The notes under the pieces: model-generated
Seen by the model: only the letters and a program-made list of their open reading frames with translations
Told to the model about the DNA's origin: nothing
Database searches by the model: none
Origin: Alphaproteobacteria bacterium
GTDB lineage: Bacteria; Pseudomonadota; Alphaproteobacteria; Rs-D84
Direction: 5' to 3'
Length of the DNA stretch: 14,301 nt
NCBI GenBank assembly: GCA_017937735.1
Contig: JAGBCZ010000036.1
Span: 1 to 14,301, forward strand
Program-made: the position numbers and the translations under genes
Shown: piece after piece, positions 11,405 to 14,301 of the stretch
Layout of the letters: each line of letters starts with the position of its first letter
How positions within the stretch are numbered: the first letter of the stretch is position 1

Positions 11405-12371
11405 AGATTATACAGTTGGATACTGCAAACCGCCAAAAAGTGGACAATTTCAAAAGGGACGTTCAGGAAACCCGATGGGGCGACCGCCAAAGCCTAAGAC
11501 GGGATATAGTGATGTTTTGTTGCGCGAGATGAACGAAGTTGTTCAGACCAAAGATGGTCAAAAAATGACCAAAATGGATGCTATGTTTAAAAATCTGGTA
11601 AATGGCGCAACTAAGGGGGATTTGAAAAATATATTGGTTGTGTTAAAAGAGGTGCATAAAGCTGAAGGTAAGCAGTTGGCTCAAATGTTTTGGGACAGGT
11701 TCTTGGCGGACGGCTTTATAGAACCAGATGCTGCGCGCGACTATGCGAACAAACGTGACAGACTAAAATTAAATATGGGTGTTTTGAAACAGGAACAGGT
11801 TAGTCGTATTCGTGCGATTGGTGCTGTCGGCATGCTGGAAGCAATTGCGTATTTTAATATCATGGAAGAAGTGTCGTTGTGGGCCGAACGTATCAGATGT
11901 GCGGTTTTTGCAGAATTTGAGTTCTGGGTAGATGTGGAGGCTGGCTGGGATACATTGGGTTTATCGGACGGTCAGCGTGAAATGGTGTATCAGCAGACTT
12001 TACAACTTCGGGTGTACGAACGCCCAACGGTTGAGATGTTGCAGAAATCTGTGGAATTGTGCGCCCGAATGCGACATAAGTGCGATATGTGGTATATGGC
12101 GTATCGTGATATTTATGCCGATATGCCATTGATTAAAAGTACGGTGCGTGATATGCGGCGGTCTAAATCAGAAAATATCAGCGGTATTGATAAAAGTATA
12201 CTCAAAAATTTACAGGTTTTGTTGTCGACACGCAGATGTGCGTATGATGATTTTATGACACGGGATTTCCCGTTTGCGAATTGGACACCAAAGTATGACT
12301 TAACCACAGAAGATGTCCAGCGATTGTTCCAATGGTATTTGTCCGGACATAATTGTATGAATAGGTGGTAA
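11397..12371 (+). CDS. DUF5681 domain protein with long uncharacterised C-terminus
   Basis: The N-terminal segment (about 5-90) matches DUF5681: YCKPPKSGQFQKGRSGNPMG (9-28), RPPKP, then a helical part ending LKNILVVLKEV. This domain is common beside DNA methylases and terminase genes in alphaproteobacterial prophages and may bind DNA or act in packaging; its role is not established. The rest (to 324) is helical and charged, with Trp- and Arg-rich stretches such as CARMRHKCDMWYMAYRDIY (204-222), and I recognise nothing in it. The ATG lies inside the methyltransferase stop region (8-nt overlap) after GGGAG, so the two are coupled. Codon use is like its neighbours. Confidence 0.75.
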   Translation: MNKDYTVGYCKPPKSGQFQKGRSGNPMGRPPKPKTGYSDVLLREMNEVVQTKDGQKMTKMDAMFKNLVNGATKGDLKNILVVLKEVHKAEGKQLAQMFWDRFLADGFIEPDAARDYANKRDRLKLNMGVLKQEQVSRIRAIGAVGMLEAIAYFNIMEEVSLWAERIRCAVFAEFEFWVDVEAGWDTLGLSDGQREMVYQQTLQLRVYERPTVEMLQKSVELCARMRHKCDMWYMAYRDIYADMPLIKSTVRDMRRSKSENISGIDKSILKNLQVLLSTRRCAYDDFMTRDFPFANWTPKYDLTTEDVQRLFQWYLSGHNCMNRW

Positions 12372-12388
12372 ATGTATTTGGTATAAGA

Positions 12389-12416
12389 TTGAACATTATG
12401 AGTTTTTGACTATATA
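12389..12416 (+). promoter_or_regulatory. Candidate promoter of the SEC-C gene
   Basis: TTGAAC (12389-12394) and TATATA (12411-12416) are 16 bp apart and give a leader of about 25 nt that contains the ribosome site GAGGAA (12432-12437). An alternative, TTGACT (12406-12411) with TATGAG (12429-12434), would start within a few bases of the ATG. Confidence 0.45.
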
Positions 12417-12447
12417 AGACGTATAAAATATGAGGAAACTGTAACAA

Positions 12448-13986
12448 ATGAAAATAATAAGATCAGAAGGTGTCACCCCATCAGAAAATCGTTTGGTAAA
12501 ATTAGGAGAAAGGGTATTTATGGGGTTGTGGAGTTATCCGAACCCGATGTTTTTGACGTCGTCTGGTTACAATGAGTTGTGTGACTTATTGGTTATATGT
12601 GGCGATAATGTTTTGGTGTTTTCTGATAAAAATATAAAGTTTTCCGAAGAAGCAGATTTGCTTGTGGCATGGAAGCGTTGGGAACGTAAGGCGATATTGG
12701 CTTCAATAAAGCAGCTGCATCATGCGGAGAATATTATACGTGATCATCCAGAATTGATCTGGTTGAATAAAAAACAAAAGTTGCCAGTTAGCATTCCTAG
12801 TAAAGAAAAGTTAAAAATTCATTTAATTTGTGTTGCAAATGGCGCAACGGATGCCTGTAAAAAATTTTTTGGTTCTGGATGTACAGGAAGCTTACGTTTT
12901 TCTAATATGGCCAAGACCAACGATTTGAAACTGGAAGAGTTTCATGCATTATCTCTAAAAGAACAAAAACAGTATTTGGATTTTACATTATTTTACGCTC
13001 ATGATTACATGCCATCTAAAACTTTTGTTCATGTTTTTGATGATTTTTCATTGCCCTTTGTTTTAAATGAGTTGAATACCTTGACAGACTTTGTGTGGTA
13101 TTTGGAAGAAAAAGAAAGATTTATTAGGACTATTCCTGTTACATATACTGGGGAAGAGGATTTGTTGTTTCGGTATTTGCATAACTTTGATAATAAGCGT
13201 CGTATGCATGTTTTTTTGCCACCCGAAGATGAAAAAAATTGCGATGGTTGTTTGTTTTTAGAAGAAGATTGGGGGGCGTTGAAGCAAGGTCGAGATTATT
13301 TGTCTAAAATCGCTGCCGATAGACAAAGTTATTTTTGGGATGAGTTATTACGAGATAATTCGTATTGTGTTTTGAATGATATTACGGAGATAGTTTATCA
13401 ATCGCAACCGAGTGATAAAGATGTATTATTGCGGTATATGGCTATAGAGGACAGGCTTTCTAGGCGCATATTTTCTAATGCTATGTTAGGTGCTATAGAT
13501 AGGTGCGAACAGGATCAAATACGTATGACGGCTTTTATGTCTCGTGTCACTTCAGGGCTGTTATACATTTTCTTGCAGGTTGATAGCATAAGATTTAGTG
13601 GGTTTCGAGAATATATAGAGGCTAGAAGAAATATGTTGGAACGTTATGTCTATTTTGCGAAAGCTAAATGTACAGAGGAAAATGTGCGTATTGATAAAAT
13701 AGTTGGGATAGCTATTGAACCGCCTAAATATAGACAAGTTCGAGGTACAGATATGGTTTATGCAGAATTTAAAGATTGGCCGCAAACAGAGCAGGAATAT
13801 TGGAATTCTGAAAGAATAAAGCAGGGGGTGTTTAGACAAAAAATTAGTGATTGGAATCATTTGTTTGATAGGGAGTGGCCGGACTCAGACAAACCAAGAA
13901 AGATAGGCGTTAATGAAAAATGTCCATGTGGCAGTGGTAAGAAGTATAAGAAATGTTGTGGTAATGTGCTTAAATCTCAGATGTAG
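12448..13986 (+). CDS. SEC-C zinc-motif protein, possible nuclease-like N-terminus
   Basis: The C-terminus of this 512-residue protein is a SEC-C zinc-binding motif, GVNEKCPCGSGKKYKKCCG (487-505), with Cys492, 494, 503 and 504. SEC-C is found at the end of SecA and many unrelated proteins. The N-terminus contains ELCDLLVICGDNVLVFSDK (43-61), resembling the D-x(n)-(D/E)-x-K core of restriction-endonuclease folds, but the usual acidic residue two before the Lys is Ser59, so activity is uncertain. The middle has no recognised domain. About half of its Arg codons are AGA or AGG (16 of some 33 by my count) against two of 26 in rho, which suggests a separate foreign origin. A defence role is an inference from context. 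Confidence 0.7.
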   Translation: MKIIRSEGVTPSENRLVKLGERVFMGLWSYPNPMFLTSSGYNELCDLLVICGDNVLVFSDKNIKFSEEADLLVAWKRWERKAILASIKQLHHAENIIRDHPELIWLNKKQKLPVSIPSKEKLKIHLICVANGATDACKKFFGSGCTGSLRFSNMAKTNDLKLEEFHALSLKEQKQYLDFTLFYAHDYMPSKTFVHVFDDFSLPFVLNELNTLTDFVWYLEEKERFIRTIPVTYTGEEDLLFRYLHNFDNKRRMHVFLPPEDEKNCDGCLFLEEDWGALKQGRDYLSKIAADRQSYFWDELLRDNSYCVLNDITEIVYQSQPSDKDVLLRYMAIEDRLSRRIFSNAMLGAIDRCEQDQIRMTAFMSRVTSGLLYIFLQVDSIRFSGFREYIEARRNMLERYVYFAKAKCTEENVRIDKIVGIAIEPPKYRQVRGTDMVYAEFKDWPQTEQEYWNSERIKQGVFRQKISDWNHLFDREWPDSDKPRKIGVNEKCPCGSGKKYKKCCGNVLKSQM

Positions 13987-14192
13987 CTACTTTATATTGC
14001 GGCCATTTGATTTATATTTGGCGGATTTTGAGTGATTATTTCAAGATTGGAAATGAAATTTGTGTGTGTAGGCGATAAGTACTTTATTTGAATAAGTCCG
14101 TTTTTTCTTGAAGTGAGCTGCTTTTTTATTGTAAAGTGAGTGCATTGATAAAAAGGTTTTATCAAAATTAAATCCTATGTAAGGAGGTTGTA
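13987..14192. other. Intergenic region with dyad before the carboxypeptidase gene
   Basis: No gene and no convincing terminator follow the SEC-C gene here. TTGATAAAA (14145-14153) and TTTTATCAA (14157-14165) form a perfect 9-bp inverted repeat with a 3-bp centre. Its left arm supplies a -35 candidate, TTGATA, 17 bp from TTAAAT (14168-14173), so the dyad could be an operator on the promoter of the next gene. Confidence 0.5.
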
Positions 14193-14301
14193 ATGATACT
14201 ATCAGACTTAATAAAACCCACAAAATTGGAACCTGGAGATACTGTTGCTGTAATCTCTCCTTCATGGGCGGGGGCTTCTGTATATCCAGAACGTTATTTG
14301 G
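14193..14301 (+). CDS. LD-carboxypeptidase / MccF family (peptidase S66), 5' part only
   Basis: Only 36 codons are in the window; the gene continues beyond the right edge. KPTKLEPGDTVAVISPSWAG (8-27) is the characteristic N-terminus of S66 serine peptidases, where the PGDTVAVISPS strand begins the Rossmann-like domain. Family members either trim the LD peptide bond of recycled murein peptides or, in the MccF branch, inactivate the antibiotic microcin C-type compounds; SWAG followed by VYPERY looks closer to the MccF branch, but this is weak. The ATG follows a perfect ribosome site AAGGAGG (14181-14187) by 5 nt. The upstream dyad suggests regulation. Confidence 0.8.
   Translation, partial: MILSDLIKPTKLEPGDTVAVISPSWAGASVYPERYL

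Noticed and set aside
1..14301. CRISPR array or rRNA genes
   Set aside because: No evenly spaced direct repeats with spacers and no conserved rRNA segments were seen; the only regular repeats are coding repeats at 650-1050.

Overview
The window looks like chromosomal DNA of a low-GC (roughly 40 percent by eye) Gram-negative bacterium, most likely an uncultured host-associated alphaproteobacterium. The reasons are a standard genetic code, lipoproteins and signal peptides of proteobacterial type, a classical Rho factor, and a recombinase/DUF2924/small-protein trio that is characteristic of alphaproteobacterial prophages and integrative elements. The taxon is an inference; no rRNA is present.

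Left part (1-5940), core-like. A secreted repeat protein with a PKD-like domain (30-1190) is followed by rho with its own promoter and intrinsic terminator (1201-2582). Next comes a pair of overlapping tiny genes that resembles phage spanins (2594-2948), then a protein-kinase-like gene whose promoter abuts its start codon (2945-3944). Facing it is a two-gene minus-strand operon: a Cys-rich secreted protein and an arginase-family enzyme joined by an ATGA overlap (5756-3946). A complete tRNA-Pro(UGG) with promoter and terminator closes this part (5820-5976).

Middle part (5977-9780), accessory, all on the minus strand. Read in the direction of transcription it runs: a promoter, a leader that can fold into a four-armed RNA with a terminator, a Cys-rich lipoprotein, and a GIY-YIG/DUF4357 protein. 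A second promoter inside a large dyad then drives a 64-residue phage-type protein, a DUF2924 protein and a large serine recombinase. The recombinase ends about 180 bp from the tRNA, so this is probably one end of an integrated element.

Right part (9946-12371), also accessory, diverges on the plus strand. A strong promoter drives a leader carrying a 43-codon membrane-peptide ORF, a ParB-domain DNA methyltransferase (motif IV is DAPY, not DPPY) and a DUF5681 protein. A SEC-C zinc-motif protein with visibly different codon use follows (12448-13986). The window ends in the start of an S66 LD-carboxypeptidase gene (14193 on) behind a perfect 9-bp inverted repeat. The other end of the element is not identified.

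The least explained signals are the structured leader at 9574-9745, with mutually exclusive helices reminiscent in layout of phage P4/P1 immunity RNAs, and the uORF plus ribosome-site hairpin in front of the methyltransferase. Both control regions lie back to back between the two accessory transcription units.
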